Program-made: the position numbers and the translations under genes
Source: Kitagawia praeruptora
Taxonomy: Eukaryota > Streptophyta > Magnoliopsida > Apiales > Apiaceae
Length of the DNA: 64,000 nucleotides
Assembly (NCBI GenBank): GCA_037693485.1
Contig: CM075351.1
Location: 66,738,001 to 66,802,000 of the forward strand
Reading direction: 5' to 3'
Notes under the pieces: generated by a model
Seen by the model: the letters and a program-made list of their open reading frames with translations, nothing else
What the model was told of the DNA's origin: nothing
Database searches by the model: none
In this document: in pieces, positions 35,424 through 46,254 of the stretch
Layout of the letters: each line of letters starts with the position of its first letter
How positions within the stretch are numbered: position 1 is the first letter of the stretch

Positions 35424-38387
35424 TGATGTGATACAAAACCCTACCACTTATCGTAAATGTACATAACAATTACGAACCTATGCTAACATGGCAAATTCTA
35501 AATTCCTAAATCCACTTTCGCATTCATTAGGAATTAATAATCTAGACGTTAGCTACACATCTAATAAATTAAGCGCAACCATATTAGGCAATCTGAATTT
35601 TTATCATATTACAAATTATTAAGGCATCGAATTTCTAAATTACGTAAATAAATCCATTAGAATCCCATGACGTCGATTAGTTCATAATCGAACGAATCGT
35701 CATCATGGGATTAAATGAAAACATGATATAAAATTGCATGAATTAAATATAAATTACAAGAGTTTAGAAAATAGAACCGAAAAGCTTCCAATGAAAGAGA
35801 AGAGTTGTTGGTCCCGGAATGTATTGCAGAAGGGGGGTTGAATGCAATACTAATAAATTTCAAAAACTATTTCAACAACTAAAATAGAGTTTGTAATTTA
35901 CTAGTAGAAGAAATGCAATCACAAGTAATATTTAACAAGATGTTTCACAAAATAATTGTTTTATTTATTTTGCGAAGTTTTGCTACAACCTTGAGAACAA
36001 AATAATTCTCAAGCTTCAAATACTCAAGAGATTACAGTTGTAGAGTTATGTTTTGTTGTATAAATAGAGTGCTCTATTTATAGTGTGATAGTCTACTGTA
36101 CTACCACTATCAGCATGGGTTGTTGAGTTGCTGTTATATTCCTTTTGCAGCTCATTCCATGATTTATTCCCATGTGATCATCACAAAGTATCTTTAAGAT
36201 ACTTTCCACATTTGAGCCACCCAGATCTAGCCGTATTCAATTTTATCTGCTCTAGACTTTACAGGTTGCTCCATGTGATCTCTCGAGCTTCAGTTATAGA
36301 CTTTCCAAGCTTGCTGTAAAGGTTGAATATTACAACACGCCTGCTTCTTTTGAACATGTACTCTGTCGCTTAATTTGACTTAGAAAATTCGTAAATCAAG
36401 CTGATTCTTTTATGACAGTATGTTTGCTTCAGAGTTTGCTGTCACTGAATTGTGCTTTGGTTGACAGTATGAATTCCCCGCAGAGATTACTGTCAAGGAT
36501 TGTGCTTTGGTTGACAGTATGAATTCCCGCAGAGATTGCTGTCAAGAATTGCAAACTTACTGTCGCAAACTATATATCAAAGTTGCTGTCATCAGAATCT
36601 CCGCCAATGTTGCTGTCAAGTCGAAACTTGCTGTCGACTCCATGAAACTTGCTGTCGACCTAGGCAACATGTTGTTTCCTTGTAACCTTACTGTCAGGGC
36701 TTGACAGTAACTTTTATTTCTTCTGTCGAACTTATGTATTTCTTGAGGCTTGAACATAATCGAACTTCTTCCAAGAATTACACTTATTACATGACAGTAT
36801 TTATTTTAAATTACAAGAATACATTTCAGACTATGACAGTATGTTCTACTTAGTAAAACTAAGTATACCAATAAAACTAGTTAAGTTGTCTATTCCATCA
36901 CCCATAAATCCCAACAAGAGTACTCCAAGTATTCCCTGTAAAATAAGAGTTTAGAAAATAGAATCGAAATAGCTTCCAACGAAATAGAGAGGAGCACTCC
37001 AAGTAATCCCCGTAAAATCTTCAACCAAAAAAGAACTTATACTAAATTTGCAGAAAATTAAAGTGTATAAAATGAAACTGAAATTACAAGAGAAAGTAGC
37101 TAAAAATTGAGAGAGAGTACAAATGAAATGCAATTCTCCGGATGATCCCTAAACCTATGAAAATCGTATATATTTATAGTACAATTTAGCACACCATGTA
37201 GGAATAATAAATCAACCGAAAGCAGTGAAAAGCAGCGGCGGGCGACTTCATGCACAGGCGGCTGTTTGCTTGCTTCAAAGTCAATTCATTTAATAACAAT
37301 TCATGTGTCTGGGCGGCTTTGTTGATTTTGTAAACAAATCACGCGGCTGCTTTAACTTTTGAACAGGTTCCGTAGAAATGCTTTTTAATCAGCAAAGCTT
37401 ATAATCTTTAATTAATAAATAATTATTTTAATCCAGAAATTATAAATATCTAATATTATTAGATATTTATAAATATAATTTTCCAAATAAATAAAAAAAA
37501 ATTAATATAAATAAATCCTTAAGTCCTGAAAAAATGGCACTGGACAGCGGCGGCGGACGGTTCACGCGTAGGCGGGTGAGAATCTGTCCGACAACTTACG
37601 TGATGTATTAACCGACTTTTTACTTTGAATGATTCTTTTATTTGCTTATTCATAAACAATTCAAGTCACACTTGGTGACTTGCTATTTCAATCAAATAAA
37701 CCGGGGCCTATTTTTTTTTTACATGGTTGGGCTCCGTAGAAATACTTTTTAACCCGCACAGCTTATATTCTTTAATTAATAAATAATTATTTTAATCCAG
37801 AAATTATAAAAATAAATATCTAACATTATTAGATATTTATAAATATAATTTTCTAAATTAATAAAATTATTTAATAATACAAATAAATCCTTATTGTCTA
37901 AGCTGCGGTTTCTGGGTGTCTGGAACCGGACTCCTTTTGCTTAACAAAAAAATATATCAATTCCAACCGGGGTTTCAGCTTCAAGAATATATCACTTACC
38001 ATATTTTTGTGATAATTCTTATTTCTTCATTGCTCGTCCAGGTGTAATCTACGGTCTGTTGAGGATCTGAAACCGGACTCCTTTTGCTTAATGAAAAATA
38101 TATCAATTCCAACCGGGGTTTTAGCATTAAGAATATATCACAAAGAATTTCTTTATGATAATTCTTTTTCCTCGTATCCAGTCCACTTGATAATAAAATC
38201 CTTGTGATTAAATTCCGAATTGAGGCAAAAATCCACCATTTTTAGTCTTTTATCGCTACGATACCTAAAGTTGCGAGTTCTGCACAACAAAGACTGAAAC
38301 AAATTAAAAGACACAACATACTTAAAGATAAACCACCAATCTAGGTCTAATTAGCGCATAATAAGTGGATATAAAATCCACTTATCA
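35424..38387 (-). mobile_element. Ty3/gypsy LTR, Athila-like, interrupted
   Basis: Read on the minus strand it begins TGATAAGTGG at 38387 and ends TATCACATCA at 35424. A TATA stretch (CTATAAATATATAC on the minus strand) is near 37170. Removing the solo LTR at 35806-36916 leaves about 1.85 kb. Two internal duplications are visible: about 130 bp at 37365-37490 versus 37730-37870, and about 130 bp around 37920-38040 versus 38065-38165. No primer-binding site or polypurine tract borders it, and the flanking 5-mers TAGGG and TGTAC do not match, so it is not a simple solo LTR. The lineage name is tentative. Confidence 0.55.
35806..36916 (-). mobile_element. Copia solo LTR with AGAGT target duplication
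   Basis: 1,111 bp from TGTTGGTCCC to CCCAACA, flanked by AGAGT at 35801-35805 and 36917-36921. Near its start it has AGAAGGGGGGTTGAAT, shared with the LTR of the full copia element, so it is from a related family in the same orientation. A TATA box (minus strand CTATAAATAGAG) lies at about 36071-36082. Upstream of it, at 36360-36845, are about 17 CTGTC/GACAG motifs. No internal region remains, so it is the product of LTR-LTR recombination. Confidence 0.88.
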
Positions 38388-38399
38388 TGTACCATTGAC

Positions 38400-39031
38400 A
38401 ATCAAGAAGTCGTGGGGCAGGAGATACCTCAGGAAGGCAATAAGAAAGATAAAGAACACGTGATCGAGGAGAAGGAATTCTGGATGCTCTATTTTGATGG
38501 GGCATCAAAAACAAAAACAAGTGGGGCAGGTCTCGTCCTACAGAGTCCCGATAGATTCACGATTGAATACGCCTTGAAGTTGGACTTCCCGACAACCAAT
38601 AATGAGGCAGAGTATAAAGCTTTGATAGCTGGACTTGGTCTGGCAGGGGTACTAAGGGTTAAGAATCTTAAAGTTTGTGGAGATTCAAGGCTAGTTGTGG
38701 CCCAAGTCAATGGAGAGTTTGAGGCGAAGGATGAAACCATGGCCAAGTACTTAAGAATTGTGAAGGCAGTAATGACTCAATTTGACGAGTGTTACATAGA
38801 GCACATTCCGAGGGAGGAAAAAGTCAAGGCCGATGCCTTATCCAAGTTTGCCTCCTCCGAGATTGAGAATTACTCCGGAAGTGTTTACTTCCAAGTTCTG
38901 AGAACCCCTACTATCGATTCAAAGTTGGTTGCACCTATCGAGGTGAGGGAATGTTGGATGAATCCCATAAAAGCACACATTGAGACCGGTTGGCTCCCGA
39001 CTAATGCCATGGAGCACGAAAGTTATTTGTG
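38400..39031 (+). pseudogene. Tat-lineage Ty3/gypsy RNase H fragment
   Basis: The frame from 38412 has the RNase H signatures YFDGASKTKTSGAGLVL, NNEAEYKALIAGL, GDSRLVVAQVNG and ADALSKFAS, with the acidic catalytic residues visible. This is the second RNase H placed before integrase in Tat/Ogre/Retand elements. The upstream gag, protease and reverse transcriptase are gone, cut at the edge of the Athila-like LTR. At about 39025 the frame shifts relative to the integrase frame. Confidence 0.85.
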
Positions 39032-40186
39032 AGGGCGCTAAGATATGCTCTGGTTGAAGGGATACTCTACATAATGTCTTTTGTTATCCCGTATTTGAAG
39101 TGTTTGAGACCCGAAAAGGCCAAATCAGCTATTGAGGAGGTCCGTGAGGGAATTTGTGGGCAACACTTTGGGGGCAGGGCCCTGGCTCACAAGATAGTCA
39201 GACTCGGATTCTGTTGGCCCGAGATGGTGGCTGATGCCAAAGAGTACGTGAAAAAATGTGATCGATGTGAGAAACATGCACCGGTGGTTAGGCAACCACC
39301 GGAGATGCTGACATCAGTCAGCTCCCCCATTCCTTTTGCTATGTGGGGGATGGATATACTTGGACCTTTTCCAATGACCACTGCTCAAAGAAAGTTCCTG
39401 ATTGTAGCTTTTGATTACTTCACGAAGTGGATTGAGGCCAAACCTTTGGCTAAAATCACAACCAAGCAAGTTATGCAGTTCTTCTGAGAGAACGTCATGT
39501 GTAGATATGGAATACCCCGAATCCTGGTTACGGACAATGGGTTACAATTCAACAACAAGGAGTTTAAAGATTATTGTGACGAGAATGGAATTGAGCTTCG
39601 GTTTACCTCAGTTGCCCAACCTCAGGCCAATGGGCAAGCTGAGGTTGCTAATCGAATCATCCTCGATGGACTCAAGAAAAGGGTGGAGCGCTCCAGAAAC
39701 ACTTGGGTGGATGAGTTACTACCCATACTCTGGGCATACCGTACCACATGCAAGGTGACTACTGGAGCAACTCCGTTCATGTTAGCTTACGGAGCTGAAG
39801 TTGTGGTACCAGTAGAAATCATGCATGCATCTCCACGAGTGGAGGCTTTTGAGCCTGACACTAATGAGGAAGGAATGAGACTAGCCCTTGATTAGATCGA
39901 TGAGGTGAGGGATGAAGCCCATGCCAAGAATGCTGAACATCAAAAGAAGGCTTCTTTCTATTACAATCTGAGGGTGAAAGAAAGGTTCTTCCGTCAGGGG
40001 GACTTAGTACTCAGAAAGATTGAAGCATCCGGAGTTGGACAGAAAGGAAAGCTGGCACCAAATTGGGAAGGTCCGTATCGTGTCAAAAGAACATTGGGTC
40101 ATGGATCATACAAGTTGGAAACTTTGGAAGGGAACGAGGTGCCCCACACTTGGCATGCATCAAATCTCAAAATTTATTATGTTTGA
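39029..40186 (+). pseudogene. Tat-lineage integrase with two in-frame stops
   Basis: One reading frame covers the zinc-binding region (H and C residues of HFGGRALAHK through KKCDRCEKH), the core with WGMDILGPFP, VTDNGLQF and NGQAEVANR supplying the D, D and E residues, and the C-terminal GKLAPNWEGPYRV. A TGA at 39485-39487 replaces an expected Trp within the core, and a TAG at 39893-39895 interrupts the C-terminal part. It ends WHASNLKIYYV at 40186, the normal end of Tat-lineage pol. It is recently inactivated rather than ancient, since the flanking sequence is otherwise readable. Confidence 0.88.
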
Positions 40187-40484
40187 TTGTCCTGAGTAGG
40201 ACGTAGCTTATAAGTAGCAATAAGGTCGATGAAACCATTTCAGAGTTTTAAACTCCGAGTAGGAAGTAGGATATCTATATAAGGGTTGAACCCATTTCTG
40301 GATTCTTTTATGCAATTATGCAGTATGGTTTTCAAATATTCCTTATGTTTATACTGTATGTCTGATATGTATCAATGCATAACTATATTGCAAGCTGATA
40401 AAAGCCAAATACAAAATGACAAAACAAGTAAGGGATGTTCGAAAATGCATAAACAAATAAGCTCGAAGGCTATAAGTTAAAGTT
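40187..40484. other. Tat element, non-coding region after pol
   Basis: About 300 bases between the integrase end and the antisense ORF. No coding or structural signal stands out. Confidence 0.5.
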
Positions 40485-42421
40485 TTACAAAACAAGATAA
40501 CAAATCAAAAGCGACCCAGGGCTAATAAAAAGTAAACTAAGTCTGGGGAGCTTGAGATGAGACAGACTCCTCCTCGTCATCTGGAGTCTTTGAAGCCTTT
40601 GCAACATGAGGAGAGGAAGTATGGGTGGTATCAGAATCCCTTCAAAGAGGGGAAGCCTCAGGATCAAGAATCCTATCCCCATCCTCCATGTTCTCATCCT
40701 CTCCTTCTTCCTCCTCCACAGGAAGAGCAGGAGGAGGGTGTGGGCTAGGAAAGTCCTTGGGAGAAAATAATCCAGGGTGCTTTTTAAGCACCGCTTCTAA
40801 ATCCTCGTCCCAACCATCGGTGTACTGGAAAGGATAGAGCACCCCATCGTGCTTCACCATCAAGGTTTGAAAATCCTGGGAGTCCATGTACTCGTCGATG
40901 AGGTCCTCTTTCTTGGCCCGCAATTGCACCAACTTAGCTTGGGCAGCCTCCAACTCTTATGTCTTCCCCTTCAGTTTCTCTTCAGTTTCTCCACACTTAA
41001 TCCTCTCTTTCTAAAATTTAGTCTCGAAAGACTTGGCTTTGTTCTTCCAGGCCTTGGCCTAGTGAGCCATGCTCTAGAAATGTACGTTCGCCTACAAAAA
41101 TGTTAGTTCGATAAGGAGCTACAACATCAAAATGACATAAAAAAAGTAAAAAGTGGTAAAGAATAACATACAGATGCCAAGGCTTGAGCCCCCAGATGCT
41201 CAGCCTCATCCATGTTTCCACCCATTATGAAATCCTTGTAGTCAACAGGAGTTATGGAGTTCAAAGACCAATCCATCGAATGCTTTGTGGAGCCAACCAC
41301 AGAGTCCTGCTTTCTAAAGCCCCATGGAGGCCTATACACAGTCGACTGGACAATCACTTACGCAGACCCGTCTTCTTCATCAACAGTAACCAAGTCTTGT
41401 TTCTGCACCTTGTGGGGGCACAGAAAAGATGGGTCACTAGGTTTACCCCTTATGTCAAGGGCCCTCTTTGCTCTCCTCATACGAGTAGTCTCCTCCTCAC
41501 CAGGATCAGTTTCTCGCATTATTTTCATAACAGCTGCATAAAACAAGTCAAAACGTTGGAATAAACTTATCTAAAAACAAAGTAAATTCACAAAGGTATA
41601 AAAGTTACCCAAGTCTGAAACAGAAGAAAGGCCCACGGCCCTTAAAGATTCCTCATTAATAAGGTCCCAACACAGAGTTTCTCCATTATCTTTAGTAAGC
41701 TCTTCGTAGGCTGCTTGCTCTTCCGTGTTGAGAACTATTTTGTTAGGGTTGCCGTCGGCCACCTTACCAAAAGAGCTTCGGAAAAGGGTGCCCCAATCAC
41801 CCCCCTTCCAAACCAAATACATAAATTCCTCTTTCCACTTGGGGTTATTATCAAAAACGGAGTGTCCGTTAAAAAGGTGTGGAATCTTAGGGCGTTGTCT
41901 AACATAGACCCACCCCGGTTGAACAGAAGAGCTGTTATAAAACTGAAATATTTTCCTAAACAAGGGAACAGAAAGGGGGAACTTTTTCCTAAGGCATGAG
42001 ACCATAAAACACAAAATGGATCGCCATGCATTGAGTGGAAGTTGGCATGGGCTAACTTGAACGTCGGCCAAAAGTTTGGGAATGAATTCGTGAAAAGGAA
42101 ACCTAAACCTAGTAATAAGAGCATCTCTAAAAACACATAGCCCATTGGGCCTCCAATGACAAGGCCTGTCACCAGTCCCAGCCTTGATAGCTTATAGGGG
42201 GTTTTGATTTCATAAGTTTTGTTGTAATTTTTAATTACATCATCATCATGAAACTTGTTACAGCAGTTATAAGCATCTAAATCAGCTAATGAGGGATAAT
42301 CATCTCCGCGCATGTTGATCATTTTAGTTAAACTCATATAAGAAGAACGAATTTCGATATCGTTACCTCTTTTTGAAGCTAAATTCATCTTCGCAAGACG
42401 CTGTGCTGACTTATCCGCCAT
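40485..42421 (-). pseudogene. Antisense multi-exon ORF of the Tat element
   Basis: It starts at ATG 42421 (MADKSAQRLAKMN) on the strand opposite to pol. A frameshift near 42105 passes the reading to the frame with QLPLNAWRSILCFMV and LFRKIFQFYNSSSVQPGW, which resembles the plant 'putative gypsy type transposon' domain found in antisense ORFs of Tat-lineage elements. Canonical introns fit: GT at 41608 to AG at 41534 (75 bp), a GTAAGT donor near 41358, and a GTATGT donor and TTTGTAG acceptor around 41170-41085. The last part (about 40970-40490) is coiled-coil and acidic. In-frame TAG stops near 41075 show decay. Its function in these elements is not known. Confidence 0.7.
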
Positions 42422-42655
42422 TGATCTTCAAAGTATGAGTGCTCTAGCCCAGAAGCTTTAGTAAAGAAGATAAAGATGCAACAGAAACCCAGAAAATCTT
42501 CAAAGAAACCCAAAAATCGACAAAAACTCGCCTGAAAATGATAGGGTTGCTGGAAAAATCACCGAGAATCGCCTTAACTCGAGAGAAATGCTTAAGAGAA
42601 TTTTTAGAAGAAAGTGGAGTGTATTAGAGTAAAGTGAGAAATGAATCTCACTCCA

Positions 42656-42666
42656 CTCTTATATAG
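42656..42666 (-). promoter_or_regulatory. TATA box upstream of the antisense ORF
   Basis: The minus strand reads CTATATAAGAG, about 240 bases upstream of the antisense ATG. Position and sequence fit a Pol II promoter for the antisense transcript. Transcription itself is not shown by sequence. Confidence 0.5.
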
Positions 42667-42989
42667 AAATTTTGTAATTGGCTAGTAGCCGGTTAAAATT
42701 CCAAGTAACCGGTGGTAACCTGTTAAGGCCCATTTAGAGGCCCAAAAGCCCAAAGAAAGGAAGGGCCTAGAAGATTCTAAAAGATCTGGAAGGTCCCAAA
42801 ATAAAATAGTGTATGGATTAATTAAATCCAATAATACAATTAAACAAAATGGGTTGAGGCCCAACAAGACTGATAAGCCCAGTAATTTGGCCATAATTCT
42901 ACTAGTTTCGCCAAGCTATTGGTCAAAAGCCTATCCTAAAACCTATAAGGCCCAAAAAGATTAGCAGGCCCAATTTGTAAACCCAAACT

Positions 42990-43530
42990 TATTCGACTAG
43001 TATCCTGGCCGAAGTGTCGACCAGGAATCCATGTCGAAATGCCTTCGACCAGAGTGTTAAAATTGCATTTATTCGACTAGGATCCTGATCGAAGTGTCGA
43101 CTAGGAATCTTGGTCGAAGTTCCACAGACCAGAGTGTCCAAATTGCATTTATTCGACCAGGATCCTGATCGAAATGTCGACCAGGCATCTTGGTCGAAGT
43201 GCCACAGATCAGAGTGTCCAAATTGCAATTATTCGACCAAGATCCTGATCGAAATGTCGATCAGGAATCTTGGTCGAAATGCCACAGACCAGAGTGTCCA
43301 AATTGCATCTATTCGACCAGGATCCTGCTCGAAATGTCGACCAGGAATCTTAGTCGAAATGCTGTCGGCCAGAGTGTGTAAATGGCATTTGTTCGACCAG
43401 GATCCTGGTCGAAGTGTCGACCAGGAATCATGATCGAAGTACCGTTGACCAGGATGACAACATGAGCTTATGTCAACCAGGATCCTGATCGAAAACTCGA
43501 CCAGGAATCCTGGTCGAAGTTTGTGAGGGT
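42990..43530. repeat. Tandem array, about seven units of 80 bp
   Basis: Units start near 42990, 43070, 43150, 43229, 43309, 43389 and 43470. Each has TCGACCAGGATCCTGNTCGA, a near-perfect palindrome, followed by TCGACCAGGAATC and, in most units, CAGAGTGTCCAAATTGCAT. The small open frames here simply follow the repeat. It lies between the antisense ORF promoter and the 3' LTR of the Tat element, where Tat elements often carry tandem repeats. Confidence 0.92.
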
Positions 43531-43810
43531 TTTTGCTAATTTTTCTTGTAAAAAAGCGGCATCTTTGGAAGAAATTATGGCATGATTAGTGTATCAATAT
43601 ACGATTAAAATACATGTGGGTACAAGAAAAGTGTTAGGAAATTATTAATAATTTTCTGTAAGACACGAATATAATCGTTCAACCTCGAATAAGGTGAATC
43701 GTCGTAAATGTGTAGGTCGCTCCACACTTTACACTCAAGATGATACTTGTGAAACACTAGTGTACATGAACCTTTTTAACTTCAATTAAAACCTGATCAG
43801 TTTTCCTAGA

Positions 43811-43823
43811 AGTTGGGGGGCAA
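43811..43823 (+). promoter_or_regulatory. Tat polypurine tract
   Basis: AGTTGGGGGGCAA stands just before the LTR start TGATATGGGC. Confidence 0.75.
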
Positions 43824-43824
43824 A

Positions 43825-44333
43825 TGATATGGGCTGAAGTTAAGTCCGGAAGGCACGTTTAATGTGACATTAATTGAACCTAGATTGGCCCAAGGTTAAA
43901 GCCCAGTCATGAGATCCAAAACCCTAATTATGACAATAATTTCGTAATTAGATAAATCAACCAAAATAGGACTCCGTTGTTAAGTTCAATGGAGACCCGA
44001 ATTCTTTAAGGAGTGATCCCCAAGTTATATGAGTCCAATACGAATCAACATTCCTCATGGAAGGATCCAGAACCGGGCTAGAGTGGGTACCTTGTCCACC
44101 AAGATACCAAACCCTACTCTAACTCTAAGGCACCCAATGCCTATATAAAGAACCTAATCCTTCGAAACATAACTACGTTTTTTGGCTTGATTCTTGATAT
44201 TTGCAAGATACGTAAGCATCTTGTGAGGACAGATTAAGTCACGAAACACTCGATCAGCCATAAAAGCTCGAAGCTCTCTCTAACCCTAGCATTCAATACG
44301 TGATAAATACACCCTAATTTTCATTCCATAACA
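43825..44333 (+). mobile_element. Tat-lineage LTR (509 bp)
   Basis: It starts TGATATGGGCTG after a polypurine tract and ends TTCCATAACA. A TATA box (CTATATAAAGAAC) is at about 44141. It is followed by a primer-binding-type sequence and a gag start, so it has element sequence on both sides. Confidence 0.8.
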
Positions 44334-44405
44334 TTTAACGCCGTCTGTGGGAAACGACTATGAACCATGGTTACCACCAGGAGAACACCAGCACTTTATG
44401 AAACC
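44334..44405 (+). pseudogene. Primer-binding site and gag start of a second Tat copy
   Basis: AACGCCGTCTGTGGGAA follows the LTR by three bases, the form seen at the 5' LTR/internal junction of Tat-lineage elements. ATGGTTACCACCAGGAGAAC then reads MVTTRR, a usual Tat Gag start. The copy is lost after about 44405. Confidence 0.65.
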
Positions 44406-44806
44406 ATGATTTCCATTTTGTACCTAATTTACTTGAATTCATTTTTAAATAGTTCCTAAAAAATCTCATATTAATAAAATTATTTAATTATTTATAAATC
44501 AGTTATCTATCCCTTTCACAAATAATGTGAAATAAGTAACCACACTTCATTCGTATACAATGGAAGGAATTTTGTTTAACCTTAACATATACCCGCCTTT
44601 CTTCATTTACCACTCATCCAAACCGTAAATCCATTCATTCTCAACAAACGAACACTCAAACAAAATTTTGACCTCTTCTTTTTGGGATAATTATCCGGTC
44701 GTCACTCATTTAATTCAAAAATATTAAAATAATTTCATTCATTTTAATAATAATTGAACTTAATTACTAATTAATTTAAAATTTTATCATTTAATAATGA
44801 CTCAAT

Positions 44807-44807
<1 letters not shown>
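44406..44807. other. AT-rich stretch, nothing recognised
   Basis: No ORF, structured repeat or element terminus could be supported. Confidence 0.5.

Positions 44808-44860
<53 letters not shown>
44808..44860. repeat. (TA)n microsatellite
   Basis: An uninterrupted AT run that ends exactly where the palindromic MITE begins. Confidence 0.95.
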
Positions 44861-44865
<5 letters not shown>

Positions 44866-45217
44866 CTTGTTCTAATAGAAACTAAATTAGAATAGAAACT
44901 AGAAACTAAACATAAATTAAATATTTCAAGCTAATCTAACGACCAAATTAGGGGTACCCAAATACAAAAAGTTCATAATATTCTTGGCTCCATCCAGCAA
45001 AAAAAAAAAAAAAAAATACTGTTCACTGCTGACGTGGCAGTGACGTCAGCGTGAACAGTATTTTTTTTTTTTTTTTTTTTGCTGGATGGAGCCAATAATT
45101 TTAAACACTTTTTGTGAAGGTGCCCCTGGCGGGGCCATTAGAATGAATGAAATATAATTTATTTAGTGTTGGTTTCTAGTTTCTATTCTAAGATTGGTTT
45201 CTATTTGACCACTAGCC
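44861..45217. mobile_element. Micron-like palindromic MITE 1
   Basis: Flanked by TA runs on both sides. The inner arms are GGCTCCATCCAGC with a long A run, and the inverted GCTGGATGGAGCC with a T run. They frame a core with TACTGTTCAC...GTGAACAGTA around TGACGTCA-like sequence. The outer arms differ: one carries ACCAAATTAGGGGTACCC, the other GGCCCCGCCAGGGGCACC. Confidence 0.8.
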
Positions 45218-45339
45218 TATATATATATATAAATATATGATAATATGAAACAAATGAACCATAAATTTGATAATTGTCATATTGATTAGACAACAAAGAG
45301 CTCATAAAATCATTTTAATTGCATTTTTATATATATTAA

Positions 45340-45540
45340 TGAAAAATGCTAGGAAACCAAACAATTTCTCCAAAAACTTGTCCAAAATGATGTGGCATGA
45401 GTAATAAATGAGATGGACCCTCATGCATTCACATTTGTTTTATAATTAAACCTTCACATTTTAATACATCATCACCTGCCACATCATTGTACATTTTTTT
45501 GGGAAAATAAATAAAGTACATTGTACAAATTATATTAGAA
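45340..45540. other. Possible degraded MITE, unassigned
   Basis: Contains inverted words such as GATGTGGCA and TGCCACATC spaced about 90 bases apart. The termini and target duplication are not clear. Confidence 0.3.
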
Positions 45541-45593
45541 CAAATGATCTGGAAACACTTTGCATTCTTATTATTCTTGAGTAACGGGAGTTA

Positions 45594-46254
45594 TCATTTG
45601 TCGCGCGGTGCCCCCGAACGGGGTGCTGGAGGCTTCTTGTTAGGTGATGGTGGTGGCGATAATGCTTTTTTGAGGCTTACTCTCTCCATATCTGTAGAAC
45701 CACCTGCATTTTCACAATTCCATAGATCAAGCTTTCTGTTTCCACTCCGGCAATCGGGAAACCATTTCGATTTCGGGATCTCACCTGGGAAATTCGGCAC
45801 ACATATATCTCAATCAATCATTACAAGTAGGGTGCACTGCAATATATCCAAATAACAAATACAAATGCAACATATATCCAAATAACAAATACACAACATA
45901 TATTCGTTTTTCATGTGTTTTTTTATTGTTCTGCACTTTGTGTTGCAAGTACAATTTATATAATGTTGCTCTTTACTGTTGCCGAACATTTGCTTCTATA
46001 TATACTTTCTCCGATTCTCATTTAATACAGTACTCAATAAAACAATAATTAAATTAGTATAATCATACTATTCATCATAAAAAATTAGTACACATGGTTA
46101 CTACTAATTAATACAGTTTATAGATTTATAGTAGTGAAGAAAATATGTACGTACGTTGATGAAGGGAGGAGGCCGCAGAAGTGCACCAAGCACCAGAAAT
46201 TGATAAGAGGACAAAGACAAGTGCTACAAGATTGAGCTTTGTAAGAAAGGCCAT
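45594..46254 (-). CDS. Small secreted protein, two exons, 96 aa (copy 1)
   Basis: Exon 1 is 46254-46155 and exon 2 is 45784-45594. The 370-bp intron begins GTACGTAC and ends TTTCCCAG and is in phase 1. Exon 1 encodes MAFLTKLNLVALVFVLLSIS and then GAWCTSAASSLHQ, a clear signal peptide with a small-residue cleavage region. Exon 2 has SKWFPDCRSGNRKL, then VSLKKALSPPPSPNKK, and ends in a basic Pro-rich tail. Gene structure, intron phase and core are the same in the second copy at 49444-49876. I do not recognise the family. A secreted peptide precursor or Hyp-rich wall/apoplast protein is plausible, and the PPPxPxK core is only loosely like IDA-type peptides. A TATA-like sequence (minus strand CTTTATAAC) lies about 60 bp upstream. 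Confidence 0.75.

Noticed and set aside
43110..43433. 107-aa ORF with repeated WSKCH-type peptides
   Set aside because: Reading of the 80-bp tandem array; the frame exists because the unit length keeps it open for a few units.
42990..43530. CRISPR-like regular repeats
   Set aside because: Direct 80-bp satellite-type units without unique spacers, in a plant retrotransposon.
45544..45855. Plus-strand 103-aa ORF opposite secreted-protein copy 1
   Set aside because: Shadow of exon 2 and its intron on the other strand.
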